This document shows, one piece after another, positions 45,201 to 52,234 of a stretch of DNA of 64,000 nucleotides. The DNA comes from a virus. The stretch spans positions 1 through 64,000 of the IMG/VR virus record IMGVR_UViG_3300044971_003552; one strand, 5' to 3'. The position numbers and the translations under genes are program-made. Below the pieces are notes generated by a model that worked only from the letters and a program-made list of their open reading frames with translations, was not told the DNA's origin and searched no databases. Positions within the stretch are counted from its first letter, which is position 1. Every line of letters starts with the position of its first letter.

Positions 45201-45814
45201 GTACATCTGCTGTTGTATCTTATAATGGTGTCGGATCTTCTTTTTCCAGTGGATTATCTATTGGGCATTCAGTAGATATATATAAAAATTATCATAATGA
45301 AATTAATATTGGATCATTAACCTTTTCTAAAGAAGGCTATTGGTTATTTAGCTTATCAGGTATTCCAACTAATGTTTATAAAGACTATAGATACAAGATA
45401 GTTACTGTAGAAAATAGCGGTATGCCAGTATTTTCTGGTACAGATTTGGTTGCCAAGAAGTACGTTTCTTTACATAATACCTATATTAGCAAACCTATTA
45501 AAATATTACTCAATAATAATTATTCTATTCCAAACAACAACGGGGTATGGACATTGTCTTTTAGTGTAGATGGAGGAAGTAGACCAATTAAAAATAACAC
45601 CCCAGAAATTATGATTAACAATAGTATTTGCAATTTTAATAGAACACTAAATTCTCTTACTATGCAAGACTCTTACGATGTGGAAAATGATAGATGGAAT
45701 ATTACTATCGGAAATAATAATAATTATGATTGGAGATATGATGGCTCATTTGAATTGAAAGTTTTTGACGATACCGGATTTGATACTAAAACTATTCTTT
45801 TTAGTAATGGATAA
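33245..45814 (+). CDS. Giant tail fibre/adhesin, 4189 residues
   Basis: Largest gene of the window. The first 60 residues resemble those of the 45817 protein, then a short collagen-like stretch follows (GLQGDIGLVGPKGDPGKDG). Next come shaft repeats (GGTNNTIFSSG, GGTNNQLFNSN) and a YadA-like left-handed roll at about 640-700 (ALIGQNNRIIGDNSLAVGSN). A putative-Ig domain lies at about 1365-1465 (NSIPDQSAIINELFTYTIP). Beyond 2450 a domain of about 100-150 residues recurs several times (W..xF...GG ... P.ixLSxLP ... W.ixxTG ... G.xxIxAxD). No catalytic motif seen. It probably forms a long, flexible host-recognition fibre. Confidence 0.85.
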   Translation: MSIVRVEEDIQPLKYLVVTQQRDPESVITTNVVISDTRNNRINLVSIEKGLQGDIGLVGPKGDPGKDGVIFDVLPINSGGTNNTIFSSGHVIYYDGSKLSSSNYTIQDILNNAGNSSNLTGIIAESGLYVNLVNNNARLGVKTGGGLTINEQNTIVVDDTIVRKVELNLGSIEGVVPIEKGGTNNQLFNSNRLLYYDGFKIASFPLATGRILLSGTTIDIVAGSGLVGGGLTSLPSGSVVLNIGGSSDILVETNSISLSNTGIAGTYNKITTDEKGRVVSGSNLSASDIISILNYTPWHIGNDGENSGLDADLLDGQQGSYYLDLSNSTGILSADSLPVQSAPGLYTKVQVNNKGIVINGQDINYGDIVNALGYRPVSATGDIIYGPLTINGNTTLDGNDLVVKDNLPLLGTNSPFILPNEPRGFSFMYGGLTPQTGILAYYPGERELRLITNIGATGIVDAGSGDNFNNEVDGGDANSVYVIGNITGDMNIVLLRSVADSLYVSRFADQTISGNKTFADPLAVRGQISVIPNINQSTPPFNVGANTRMVENLNVDLLHGKNLDYYNDASNMTGLFNYEKVQFNSLEGTIGFIPRFDNRTNNPSRTISDSVIQQTGQIVRVNNNFNFSVGTSNTGSFDANRSALIGQNNRIIGDNSLAVGSNNLVNANNSIALNSKSQALTDNSIAAGNHGYTWSENQVSFGSFRELNNISTAQGQHSTITLGLSGVQTDGAWVNMSPSINIPKNKTLSYTLEVLMNKAAGTGAALFTYESGIIKNSTFRNPNNPSFLTNITSILKDATKREIYNDSQRRRYYYHFNLDNNNFIQNLDVTAPDIKTLDIKPYNTESLYKYIPQYIESYGTYEKTNDGELVLNIPKPITYGWFYQNSGSPDIIVKSYFHGMTTGSVSRLNFTSATKHTPFSKQYQVSSIISDTLFSVKETSWSGRLTNDELILDPQVVSDIDSKNSIITNAGFLYTNSPDIYNVPTNITNVLHTGMYVRYYPHGSGYSYVVPQTGKIIAKTSSSITFDTPFTGLTIFNQSINTQAVLEFTQYTRHVFDSSKTVHLNISGYGQQSLTSLSGAYAASYCGQPTYSIKLSGIPNNIFTDTIATIRPATTNSGTVSLVSHRNISGTYTRDATQYKKYEGIYIRQPSISGNSRISIYNQNLEPIELPSVPFNYSFVCGYGDDDNGSFEIYKSGLYSYLKFKSVSGIDISLSCGQDFDYVYKVANLMDVSYIKNYLYGIDYDLQQSGCYFYSQYPVNSGAGYVFYPDTLETSDLTALPLGLLPDKTYFPVNIKLVNSSYIFDLSKSSGGQPITIINDNNRKSSYKIFPRIRDAYNKDIYNIRIKVFDMSGRNYEKPFSIHIDPVNVRTHIRNSIPDQSAIINELFTYTIPNNTFPNKTKISSVRLSDGRVLPQWLAFDQSKQAFSGTPLAANSGTIELLVKATGVDLIVSDVFKLSVTDSYPSISNYIVDPVLSFDIKNIFLSSISVPQNASYDTHVGKLSADGGYNPYLIFKTSSNSFNGYSHFGGNVLTECSASISQFSTVTLSGIIPYLSGHNILVSGTNNQSQQIVSKIVPSSIFNITVSSGSNFLLFNNPNSNYTGIIFSGNKIFSNIQNWDNNYYATNVTTTGIYLNRNFTNLNSESTGLTCFTSGYNILLNSNVNFTDNIIGIFSTPINESGFYYIDQLKNFTTNYQSATRCPVTLSNNDNIKGFDTETNEYIIEKGYYSTGLISFYTDVGYSDISISSPEHLNFENDESSVYLRFLSRNTGVLPTSQGYSKISGIARSSFNVNNGYFFPNSQPYATGSVLVNVDKNHGYKLANNNIINQIPVQFLDTQENNSNRKPKNNLFDIDDVEGNTIYVKDKNNYLLKEIGKPDYFEQAISGIYTTNGFGFSAAFVHNDYKIYDLDYGGSPIWPQDKIIDVNSSLGSSSSSFVSNSRLLDFTQGFFFNGTVARSGSHIVYNGTFPSLVYSGYVMSVFSTDPLWPTTGITVGYNGYNYSPLSVSFNTGIPKVFNTHGLGSTVSPINIQCTGLISQSTYGDMRIALLGYDYQIVNISGSYSPPSGSNFVISKTNQDSSETTLFSSSNNSNINIQVTGWPKEIISLKLYKNNDQLNFSTLNININSTFHPINIGKRLDILNAIDNINTDYVDAMFYFKPIITLDQRVCLNNKYRQPDNRVFFNGNQITIHNLSTPRSYLNTNDQIKILSLNSGIDFIDSAVSRNCRVVGTGVNNTAIYCIPNNGPKIVSPNSIYNSDDLWRRNSLRYAHSFGIRANQELPNTGIISFVGAVSGYFSIPQTNNLYHHTYGGYTANWPMDPYGKRVSAPLTGVFSIQSNSSQCVSGTLCLSIKGFSNTNFNSIPDLTNRSGIGKQPHAIDTDAVKGYIRPWGTANKKYYFDFSDNAPELNGLYYINDKTDPYNITINIPYNINYLGRSGLVYIIDSDYNIKSNINPNIDNSFVLSESNASVVTDTIPPQPVALIDYKINSYSLKSKRWKHLVHFNNPTSIPYSGYNITFDSSQQQVSQLLYLNPDKINILNIDYSMDYGESYTQLDQNKIKIKTTDENPIYLRIQTKDGSQKWSQSLLSSAPKINIHGLNTYSIDTNTISYNNQNKIWTITAIIDNIKNITTNRDISVVASDETGTDSTNLIIDLTKIPEIAVPKVTYTYVNSPIPWSVNYDIKYLPDPYLIVMSGYPGPSFNINNETFNNSTGVKILYGNAGSVTGVFNTTLSVKDYITGENLSSQTGVIRVLAMNQTKPGYTLDPIGLPDDIYLNIDNDNSSSSFYFYVDAINTSQTSLLVTLTQDVGYTRNIITEYSNVSNRYKITVSLVGSAGYYSNKSITVSLLQPQVNSEDVEVWVPYTYTKLVNITLYKTLTIDRYTLPQPLSFDKQDTWFLQFYLLGGIFSHRPDQAPSVRLSNLPNKGTYPNDPLEYNIRYEYDNADKRWKVIATGRSDNFARMTDSLGVKSIKIFAEDSINTAADTINLTFTQNRYLTNLQPVTYSIPNEFYQTTFDVRQASANNSIMISLPANLREDTIDLSLVNQQYDPDLLLHQFSYSGSPIYDKWDTSISFGNINTSLNDNQLSSITVRCKGISSDKIYAIGKLSLMELDSLTLPGLPIKITGVARPNYSAKEGSPWRITFKTLHGLENPNFPPTILLSGLPTVCSGYYPSLPLEQQNGCLESRNWSPSDKSWNFAFTGFPLCGIDGVKPFSITAIDTDTIQNISLSFDTINAAIDYTSLDEEGFVHPVPQIVPVGQVADPIQLSPRCSEPPINISYRFGPQNRATCPIPTGITGWIVSASGGNNLLPSGLSYTISFPGGSPKRPWNNLGSGTLTITGDPLFFASGTEYAEKLILTVFDARGKSIQKIIKFTDISSPNPPSPIDLPIYFDSEKPIYTRRLPGQNNITNPSGTTPIDWQSYPDLPLVYWPAANANNLKCDSILPHNQCLVTSFAYSGANFQTFDFRVFIKPERPILSAGSTVYVEFDNNPGHNRNNRYQLSSQGNFPNIQYFITADGHDLGTGIGRLVQERTPRFNTQNIQKFLGNTDITTTRSLLGCGSFASKSSVQEAGFGLFGRMYPSIQATIPSGEVFSSQIEGNPPPVPLANLSLSTLDNMYTSGVPQISTVKTFDCWQTGYLRISGILLPSPSVELTDPAPAAEAPFAYNGQQYFIGSRCVYGSNPDDRNLIGNKRDVNIDYKLKNILSNSTYAQGSVGPNQAISFNHTENTGTVFSLFINNTPSIFPTYRSNAIRYAENEYFWVHKGGTKNQSITQNSFPPVVIGGLKDIHALSGTSISGYSITAVGGYIPFNEYSTPIPYYRLPDGSNWSTSNYPPFITGVIQSRVAVENSITYSHSGSSNSQYQFIQSSLLSNPYNIEVGDTIYISFPGTDIPAQTIALGVNNISNNTLLIPYSRVDKPAILNGAAKFSFLSSVTGIESSSIFIKHKNLPLVTGDSIDVVWSSGSSFNSIAPLTNSMTVSSFNSTSAVVSYNGVGSSFSSGLSIGHSVDIYKNYHNEINIGSLTFSKEGYWLFSLSGIPTNVYKDYRYKIVTVENSGMPVFSGTDLVAKKYVSLHNTYISKPIKILLNNNYSIPNNNGVWTLSFSVDGGSRPIKNNTPEIMINNSICNFNRTLNSLTMQDSYDVENDRWNITIGNNNNYDWRYDGSFELKVFDDTGFDTKTILFSNG

Positions 45815-45816
45815 CT

Positions 45817-46968
45817 ATGGCTACTATTAATATTACAAACCCATCTCCTAAATATTTAGTCATTAATCAGTCTATAGACGGGTCTGATAGTAAGAATGTT
45901 ATTACTACCAATCTAACTATAAATGATGGTTTCGATAATACCGTAGGAGTTGTATATATCGAAAGAGGTTTGCAGGGTTTGCAAGGAATCAGAGGAGAAG
46001 TTGGTCCTATCGGTCCAACCGGCCCTATTGGTCCCTCTGGTTTACGCGGATTACCCGGTCCGCCGGGTAGTGGCTTAACAAAACTGCAAGTCGGAAATCT
46101 AGAGATTAAAGAGAACGAAACTCTTAATATCGAAGGAGAGGGTGGAACAGAAGTTACATTTTATCCTTTAACTAAGACTATCAAAATATCATCAAATATT
46201 GTCGGACAGGACTATGCGGCAAAAAATCATACACACACATCACAGAACATAACTAATTTTAATGAAAGTGTTGATGATAGAATATCAGAATTATTGGAAG
46301 CTGGAAGCCATATATCTTTATCGTATAACGACCAGGATCTAAATGAATTAATTATAAGTACTACTGGATTAGAAATAGGCTTAGATATACAGGCTCACAG
46401 CAATAGATTAGATAGATTATCACAATTACCTGTTTATGGAAATAGTTTAATAGTAGGAACAGGAGTTGATCAATACGGAACAACGAACATCTCGAATCTA
46501 GGTAAAAATTTAATTAATGATGTTACTCCAGAAGCCATGAGATTAACTCTAGAACTAGGTACAGCAGCAGAGTACGATCATGAGGTATTCGCTAAGCTTG
46601 AAGGAGGTAATCTTTTTACTGGAACTCAGTCACTAGGAGATGGAGAGCTCACAAGATTTTCAGCATCATTATCCAATAAAACAAACAATTCCTATGTTAT
46701 TTCTCAATCAGATAATGGAAAAGTTTTAAGTTTTAATAATAATAACTCAGCCATTAATGTTAGTTTTAATGAAAATTTAAATGTGGGGTTCAACTGCTTG
46801 GTTGCTCAAGTTGGTTCTGGACAGGTTAGGTTTTCAGGAACACAAATTTACAATAGGGCTTTTCATAATAAATTAATAGGAAAATATTCTATTGCTACTT
46901 TAGTTAAAGTTTCAACTGATGTTATTATACTGACAGGAGATACCACAGATGCTAACGGAGGACCATAA
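45817..46968 (+). CDS. Collagen-like tail fibre protein
   Basis: 383 residues. After a 48-residue N-terminal part like that of the giant fibre come about twelve Gly-x-Y triplets (GLQGLQGIRGEVGPIGPTGP and on), with Pro often in the Y place. A shaft with HTHTSQNITNFNESVDDRI and a beta C-terminal domain follow, ending NGGP. Trimeric collagen-like stretches occur in many phage fibres. Pro at Y positions makes it a candidate substrate for the 2OG oxygenase at 29166. Confidence 0.8.
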   Translation: MATINITNPSPKYLVINQSIDGSDSKNVITTNLTINDGFDNTVGVVYIERGLQGLQGIRGEVGPIGPTGPIGPSGLRGLPGPPGSGLTKLQVGNLEIKENETLNIEGEGGTEVTFYPLTKTIKISSNIVGQDYAAKNHTHTSQNITNFNESVDDRISELLEAGSHISLSYNDQDLNELIISTTGLEIGLDIQAHSNRLDRLSQLPVYGNSLIVGTGVDQYGTTNISNLGKNLINDVTPEAMRLTLELGTAAEYDHEVFAKLEGGNLFTGTQSLGDGELTRFSASLSNKTNNSYVISQSDNGKVLSFNNNNSAINVSFNENLNVGFNCLVAQVGSGQVRFSGTQIYNRAFHNKLIGKYSIATLVKVSTDVIILTGDTTDANGGP

Positions 46969-47966
46969 TGATATTACCTCCATTTTTTGGACATAAAACA
47001 CCATCAAATGATGGAGAACCGTATCGTATACATTATTCATACATTGGTGAAGATGCTTTTTCATATGACGAGTACCCAAAGAGCGTAAATAAACACACCT
47101 ACATAGGTACTGATGTTCTCACCTATAAGATAAGGTTTTTACCTCCCCTATTAATTCATACCTACTTATCTCAGGACGCTTTATCTTACCAGAAATTAAC
47201 AAAAACAGCCCTGATTTCCTACTGCTCCATAGACTGTTTGAGTTTTCAAAAAAGATATCCTCCAGAAGCTCCATTTAATATATTGGCCGTTCCTGGTAAC
47301 TCTGAAGTATACCTTAGTTGGAGTGCTCCAGAATCTTATCAGTTACCAATTAAAGATTATATTATTAAATACACATTAGCTAATCCTTATGCTATTATGA
47401 CTGAAAATGATAGCATCTTAAGATCTGAAAATGGAGAACCGCTTACTTTAGAAAATGCTCAGTCATTTAGTGAAAATTGGATTTTATTTAAAGACAAGAG
47501 AAATCCACTAACTAGTATTACAGTTACTGGTTTGGTTAATAATAATACATACTCATTTAAAGTTGCTGCCGTTAATGCTGCTGGAAGAGGAAAGTATGGA
47601 TATAGTAATAATGTTACTCCTCAAGCTACCAGTTCCACTACTACTACCACGACATCAGTTCCTGTTTTAAATGGTTATTCTATAATAGATTCGTATGGTA
47701 TGGACGGATTATTCTGTCCAGTAGATACCTATAATGGAAAGCCATTCTACAAACACACAAGTACTAACGACTGGTTTATATGGCACGATAGCCATGATTG
47801 GCTGTATGGAGATAGAACAGGTGGTTCTTATGACCCAACGAATCCTACCAGCATTGTGGACAATCTTAGGTGGACGGCTTCTAATTTTAGCAATAGTCTA
47901 ACACCCCCTACCATAAATTGGAACGGAGATCTTGCGGGAGCAACTATCACCATGGTTCAGTGCTAA
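46968..47966 (+). CDS. Tail protein with YIG-type repeats and FN3 domain
   Basis: 332 residues. Residues 17-100 hold about four repeats of about 28 residues built around Y(I/L)xxDxLSYxK (HYSYIGEDAFSYDEY, HTYIGTDVLTYK, HTYLSQDALSYQK, SYCSIDCLSFQK). Residues 105-220 form an FN3 domain with an insertion. A Ser/Thr linker (six Thr in a row) and a small Trp/Asp-rich end domain (DWFIWHDSHDWLYGD) follow. It overlaps the preceding stop by one base. Confidence 0.7.
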   Translation: MILPPFFGHKTPSNDGEPYRIHYSYIGEDAFSYDEYPKSVNKHTYIGTDVLTYKIRFLPPLLIHTYLSQDALSYQKLTKTALISYCSIDCLSFQKRYPPEAPFNILAVPGNSEVYLSWSAPESYQLPIKDYIIKYTLANPYAIMTENDSILRSENGEPLTLENAQSFSENWILFKDKRNPLTSITVTGLVNNNTYSFKVAAVNAAGRGKYGYSNNVTPQATSSTTTTTTSVPVLNGYSIIDSYGMDGLFCPVDTYNGKPFYKHTSTNDWFIWHDSHDWLYGDRTGGSYDPTNPTSIVDNLRWTASNFSNSLTPPTINWNGDLAGATITMVQC

Positions 47967-48055
47967 AATTTTTGGCCCTTTAAATCAAATTTCATCAACC
48001 TTATCGGTAAGAATAAGCTATTGGGGTATAATTATGTACAATACAAGGAGATAAA

Positions 48056-51000
48056 ATGGCCACTTTATTTTTCGAAGGCTTCGACAAAGGAATAATATTT
48101 AATCAGCTTGACCCTAATTATTGGTCAACTCAGTTTAAGCAGTATCCCAAATATGCTTTTGGTGGATATTTACCAGACGATCTCGGTTATACATATAATT
48201 CTCCTAATGGAGGATTTTTACCATCGGGTTCTTATATCACCAATGTCAGTGAGGTGGGAAATAATGCTTATCCTGGTTTTGGTTCTCCTCCTGGGTTTTT
48301 AGCATTTAGTAATATTGAGATCGAAAATACTAGTAGTGTTGAAATACCTACATACTTACAGTGTAGTGGTTTTCCTTTATCATCAGGAAATACTACGTAT
48401 TTAGCTATGAGATGTTTGGGCTTAGAGTCAAAACATACTGAATATTCTAATTATCCATATAGACATACCTTTTTTAGTTATAATAGCGGAGATTTACCGC
48501 AATTAACAGTCAATATAGTTAAAATAACAGGCTTAACTAACTTAATATCAATTAATGGTAAAAATGAAACACTAGCACTAGAGGTACAACAGAACGATAC
48601 CACATTAGGCTATTTTGATTTAAATATAGTTAATAACATAACAGGATACAGAATTGCTTCAGTATATAATACTAACAATACTATATTAACGCCAGCTCAT
48701 ACTATTTCTAATAGAGGATACTCTTCTATTATGAGTCGCTGGGTACATTTGGAGTTTAGTGTAGATGAATCCCAAGAAGAGCCAACTCTATTTATTAATG
48801 CTGAAGATATTAATTTGCCAGTAGTAAATTTTAATAATGAAATAAATAGAGAAGACTGGGAAATAGGATTACCAATAAGCGGATTTAAATTTAATAATTT
48901 ACGATTCTATAATAGAACTTACTCTAGTAGTATTATTAATACAATGACAGACTTTGGGTTTCAAGGACAAATAGGGCCACAGGTGGGTCAATCATTTTAC
49001 TATATGTTTGGGAAAAATTGGCTCTTAGACGATTTGGTATTGATCGACAGTGCTGTGCCAGAACCATCATATTGGCTTGGATCAACAGCTAGAGTTTCTC
49101 AATTAGCTCCTGGTGTATCTGGACAAGTATTTATTAATAACGTTATTGGTACTGTACCAGCTCGTTTAATAGATGATGTTCTTAGAGCCGATGGTATAAA
49201 AGATTGGACCACAAACTCTACTACGAGATTAGGTAATTCATCTGTATTTGTTACTAGTCATAGAAAAGCATTGTCTTATCTAGATAGCGATCTTAATAGT
49301 ATTGAAGCCATTAATAGCGGAGCTATAGATGCTGTGGCTTTTTCTTCAAGACAGCTTTATATTAATGTTGATGGAGGTAATAGTCCAATTTATAGTTTCC
49401 CATATGATAATAACTCTATCTGGAGAGAAACTCTTAACGAAGCAGTGGGAGGAGTGAAGATTTATAATAGTGCTCGAAAGAAATTTTTAGATACTAAATT
49501 TGTAAACGTTTTTAGGTCGGGTGTTAGTGATCCTCTGGAAAGTAGCGTTTCATTATTATTGCACGGAGACGCTACTCCCATAGTAGACAGTACAAAAATT
49601 CCAAAATCTATTACTAATAATAATGTTATAGTAAGAGGTAATAACACTAAATTTAGTAATGGTAGTTTATATTTTAATGACACTAGTTCTTATCTTAGTA
49701 TAAACCACAGCGATCTAGCTAATAATCCATTTACTATTGAATGTTGGATTTATTTTAATAATCATAATCAAAGTATATCTTTATTTGAGAGAACTCCCAA
49801 TGTCTTTGAACAACGACCAACGAGTTGTGCAACTAGTTATTATAAATTTTTGGCTAGTACTACTGGAGTCTCATTTGTTAGAGGAAATAATTGTGACAAA
49901 ACATTACTGTTTCCTAGTGGCGCTCAGACCGGAGTATGGAATCATTTGGCGGTAGTAAGAACAACAGGAAATGCTTTTAGATGTTTTTTAAATGGGGTAG
50001 CTAATACAGGATATATTATTAGCGACTGCGACAATAGATTATGTTACAATGAAGATGGTAATATGAATTTTCAAAGAGAAACTCAAGGAATATTCCAAGG
50101 AACTTATAATTTAAATTTTCTCAACAATGCCAATATTATAGCAAGTTCGGAATACTGGAATGGAAACACCACCATTAGTATGCCAAGTCCAAAAATTGGA
50201 CAACCCAAACCACTACAAACATCAGATGAATATTTTAATAATGTGTCGCTTTTAGTTCAGTCTAACAAACCATCTATTATTGATTTGTCTTCCAATCCTA
50301 AAACTATAAACAATAATGGTGTGGTATTTAGCAATAATCGATCAAGATTTGGACACAAGAGTTTATACTTTACTGGTGGGAAAACATTATCTTTCGCCAA
50401 TAGTAGTGATTTTGATTTTGGTTCTGATGATTTTACTATAGATTTTTGGTATTATTTAAATAATACAAATTCTAATACGACTTATAATATTTTAACTAGT
50501 AATAATATTACTCTCCAAGCATTAAATGGAGGAGCGACTATACGAATATATGTTACAGACTCGAACAGCATTTCTTACAATTTCAGAACGACCAACGGCA
50601 ATACTGTACTCGGTACTGGTAGTTCGTATTCTATATCTTTGGATAAATGGTATTATGTGAATATAACCAAGTATGCTGGTGATATGTTCTTATATTTGGT
50701 TCCGAGTCAAGACTCCGTTACTCCCTTTTTTAGTTGGCCATTATATCTATTTAAAAATGAGTCGGTATCTAGTCCATTTGGAGGGTTTAATACATATAAT
50801 AATTTTCCGATCAATTTTAATGGTTTCACTATTGGAGATAGTAATACAAATTTAACTCATAATCTATATATAGACAACTTCAGAGTTACCAAAGGACTAG
50901 CTAGAATAGTAACTAGACTAAATGCTCCAGTTTCAGCTCCTAAAGAAACATTTGGAATTTCATTACCGGATGAAAATTTTGATAGTTCAGTATATATTGA

Positions 51001-51229
51001 TGAGTTTAGAATAACATATGGAGCCAATAGATACAATAGTAATTTTACTCCGCCAACTCAACCGTTTAAAACCGAAAGAGACGACTATTATCAGCTAGGG
51101 CCGGAGTATAATGTTAGTAAAACGAGCTATAAAACATTTCAGCATTATGCCTTGAAAAATCCTGCTACCAATCAAGCTTGGACATTGCCAGAAATTAGTG
51201 GGATGACACTTGGGGTTAAAAAATTATGA
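48056..51229 (+). CDS. Adhesin with repeated LamG-like domains, 1057 residues
   Basis: The N-terminal half (MATLFFEGFDKG ... about 1-320) is a jelly-roll-like domain found on phage tail proteins. Two LamG/concanavalin-like domains follow: about 500-700 (SVSLLLHGDATPIVDST) and about 740-1000 (VSLLVQSNKPSIIDLS), each ending in a YIDEFRIT or YIDNFRVT strand. The protein probably binds host glycans. AAGGAG precedes the ATG; GGGGTATAATTATG 33 bases upstream is a possible promoter word. Confidence 0.78.
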   Translation: MATLFFEGFDKGIIFNQLDPNYWSTQFKQYPKYAFGGYLPDDLGYTYNSPNGGFLPSGSYITNVSEVGNNAYPGFGSPPGFLAFSNIEIENTSSVEIPTYLQCSGFPLSSGNTTYLAMRCLGLESKHTEYSNYPYRHTFFSYNSGDLPQLTVNIVKITGLTNLISINGKNETLALEVQQNDTTLGYFDLNIVNNITGYRIASVYNTNNTILTPAHTISNRGYSSIMSRWVHLEFSVDESQEEPTLFINAEDINLPVVNFNNEINREDWEIGLPISGFKFNNLRFYNRTYSSSIINTMTDFGFQGQIGPQVGQSFYYMFGKNWLLDDLVLIDSAVPEPSYWLGSTARVSQLAPGVSGQVFINNVIGTVPARLIDDVLRADGIKDWTTNSTTRLGNSSVFVTSHRKALSYLDSDLNSIEAINSGAIDAVAFSSRQLYINVDGGNSPIYSFPYDNNSIWRETLNEAVGGVKIYNSARKKFLDTKFVNVFRSGVSDPLESSVSLLLHGDATPIVDSTKIPKSITNNNVIVRGNNTKFSNGSLYFNDTSSYLSINHSDLANNPFTIECWIYFNNHNQSISLFERTPNVFEQRPTSCATSYYKFLASTTGVSFVRGNNCDKTLLFPSGAQTGVWNHLAVVRTTGNAFRCFLNGVANTGYIISDCDNRLCYNEDGNMNFQRETQGIFQGTYNLNFLNNANIIASSEYWNGNTTISMPSPKIGQPKPLQTSDEYFNNVSLLVQSNKPSIIDLSSNPKTINNNGVVFSNNRSRFGHKSLYFTGGKTLSFANSSDFDFGSDDFTIDFWYYLNNTNSNTTYNILTSNNITLQALNGGATIRIYVTDSNSISYNFRTTNGNTVLGTGSSYSISLDKWYYVNITKYAGDMFLYLVPSQDSVTPFFSWPLYLFKNESVSSPFGGFNTYNNFPINFNGFTIGDSNTNLTHNLYIDNFRVTKGLARIVTRLNAPVSAPKETFGISLPDENFDSSVYIDEFRITYGANRYNSNFTPPTQPFKTERDDYYQLGPEYNVSKTSYKTFQHYALKNPATNQAWTLPEISGMTLGVKKL

Positions 51230-52221
51230 GTGATTATACTCGAATTAAATTAAGAAGATCATCCTCCAACGAGTGGAGCGGATCGAACCCCACTCTTGCT
51301 CTCGGAGAAGCCGGATATGAAACGGATTCTCGCAGACTCAAAATAGGAGATGGATTAACTGCGTGGTCAGGATTAGATTATGTCAAGGTTCATCCATCAT
51401 CGATAAGTCATCCACAAGTTACTTTAAGAATTGGTGATGGTTTTGATCAAAGAATAGGAATTAACCTTTCTAATAATGAACTATTTAATATAGCTGCTTC
51501 GGGTGATACCACACTAGTTTATGACGATTCTTCAAAGACATTAGTATTTAATACTCAAGCCGGATCATCTTTTATAACACGTAATAATATCGTAAATGCT
51601 TTAGGATATGTTCCTCAAATTAGTGGTAGCTATAGCGCAATATCTCATAACCATTCTATAGCTCAAATTTCTGGACTTCAAACTATATTGGATAATAAAC
51701 AAGCTTCAGGAAGCTACTCTTTGTCTAATCATACCCATAACCTGAAACTTAGCGTTGGAGATGGTAGGGTTTTGAATTATGAAGTTAATGATTTTTTAAA
51801 TGTTATTGGTAGTGGCTATACTAATGTTGATATTGATGATTATACAAATACTCTTATTATCAGTTCTTTAGGCAATAGCGGAGTGTTGACTTTTAATAAT
51901 AGAAGCGGGGTTGTTAATCTAAATTATCCTGACATAACAGGAGCATTGAGCTATGTTCCTCAACCAACCGGCAACTATGCTCTTAGTGGCCATACTCATA
52001 GCGTAAACCAAATAGTCGATCTTGATAAATTAGGTTGGACATTCAATAACTCTACTAATCAATGGAGCTTTGCTTATCCTATTATCACTAACATAGATAG
52101 AAGAACACCGTTGTCATCATCAGATTCTGGTAATCCAGGAGATGTATGTTGGGATATATCTTATTTGTATCTTTGTGTGGGTGTAAATTTATGGCGCAGA
52201 TTACCTCATAGTTCATGGTAA
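51226..52221 (+). CDS. Tail fibre with Mtd-type N-terminal domain, fourth copy
   Basis: 331 residues. Residues 4-50 (RIKLRRSSSNEW ... GEAGYET ... LKIGDG) match the other three Mtd-type domains. The shaft repeats FVPQxSGxY/HNHSIAQISGLQ-type units twice (NALGYVPQISGSYSAISHNH and later SYVPQPTGNY), as is usual for trimeric fibres. C-terminal domain short, ending SDSGNPGDVCWD...RRLPHSSW. ATGA overlap with the preceding gene. Confidence 0.82.
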   Translation: MSDYTRIKLRRSSSNEWSGSNPTLALGEAGYETDSRRLKIGDGLTAWSGLDYVKVHPSSISHPQVTLRIGDGFDQRIGINLSNNELFNIAASGDTTLVYDDSSKTLVFNTQAGSSFITRNNIVNALGYVPQISGSYSAISHNHSIAQISGLQTILDNKQASGSYSLSNHTHNLKLSVGDGRVLNYEVNDFLNVIGSGYTNVDIDDYTNTLIISSLGNSGVLTFNNRSGVVNLNYPDITGALSYVPQPTGNYALSGHTHSVNQIVDLDKLGWTFNNSTNQWSFAYPIITNIDRRTPLSSSDSGNPGDVCWDISYLYLCVGVNLWRRLPHSSW

Positions 52222-52234
52222 ATATGGAGCTAAT

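Noticed and set aside
21649-52221. Diversity-generating retroelement suggested by Mtd-type fibres
   Set aside because: No reverse transcriptase gene and no template/variable repeat pair were seen in the window; the Mtd-type domain is common in fibres without such a system.
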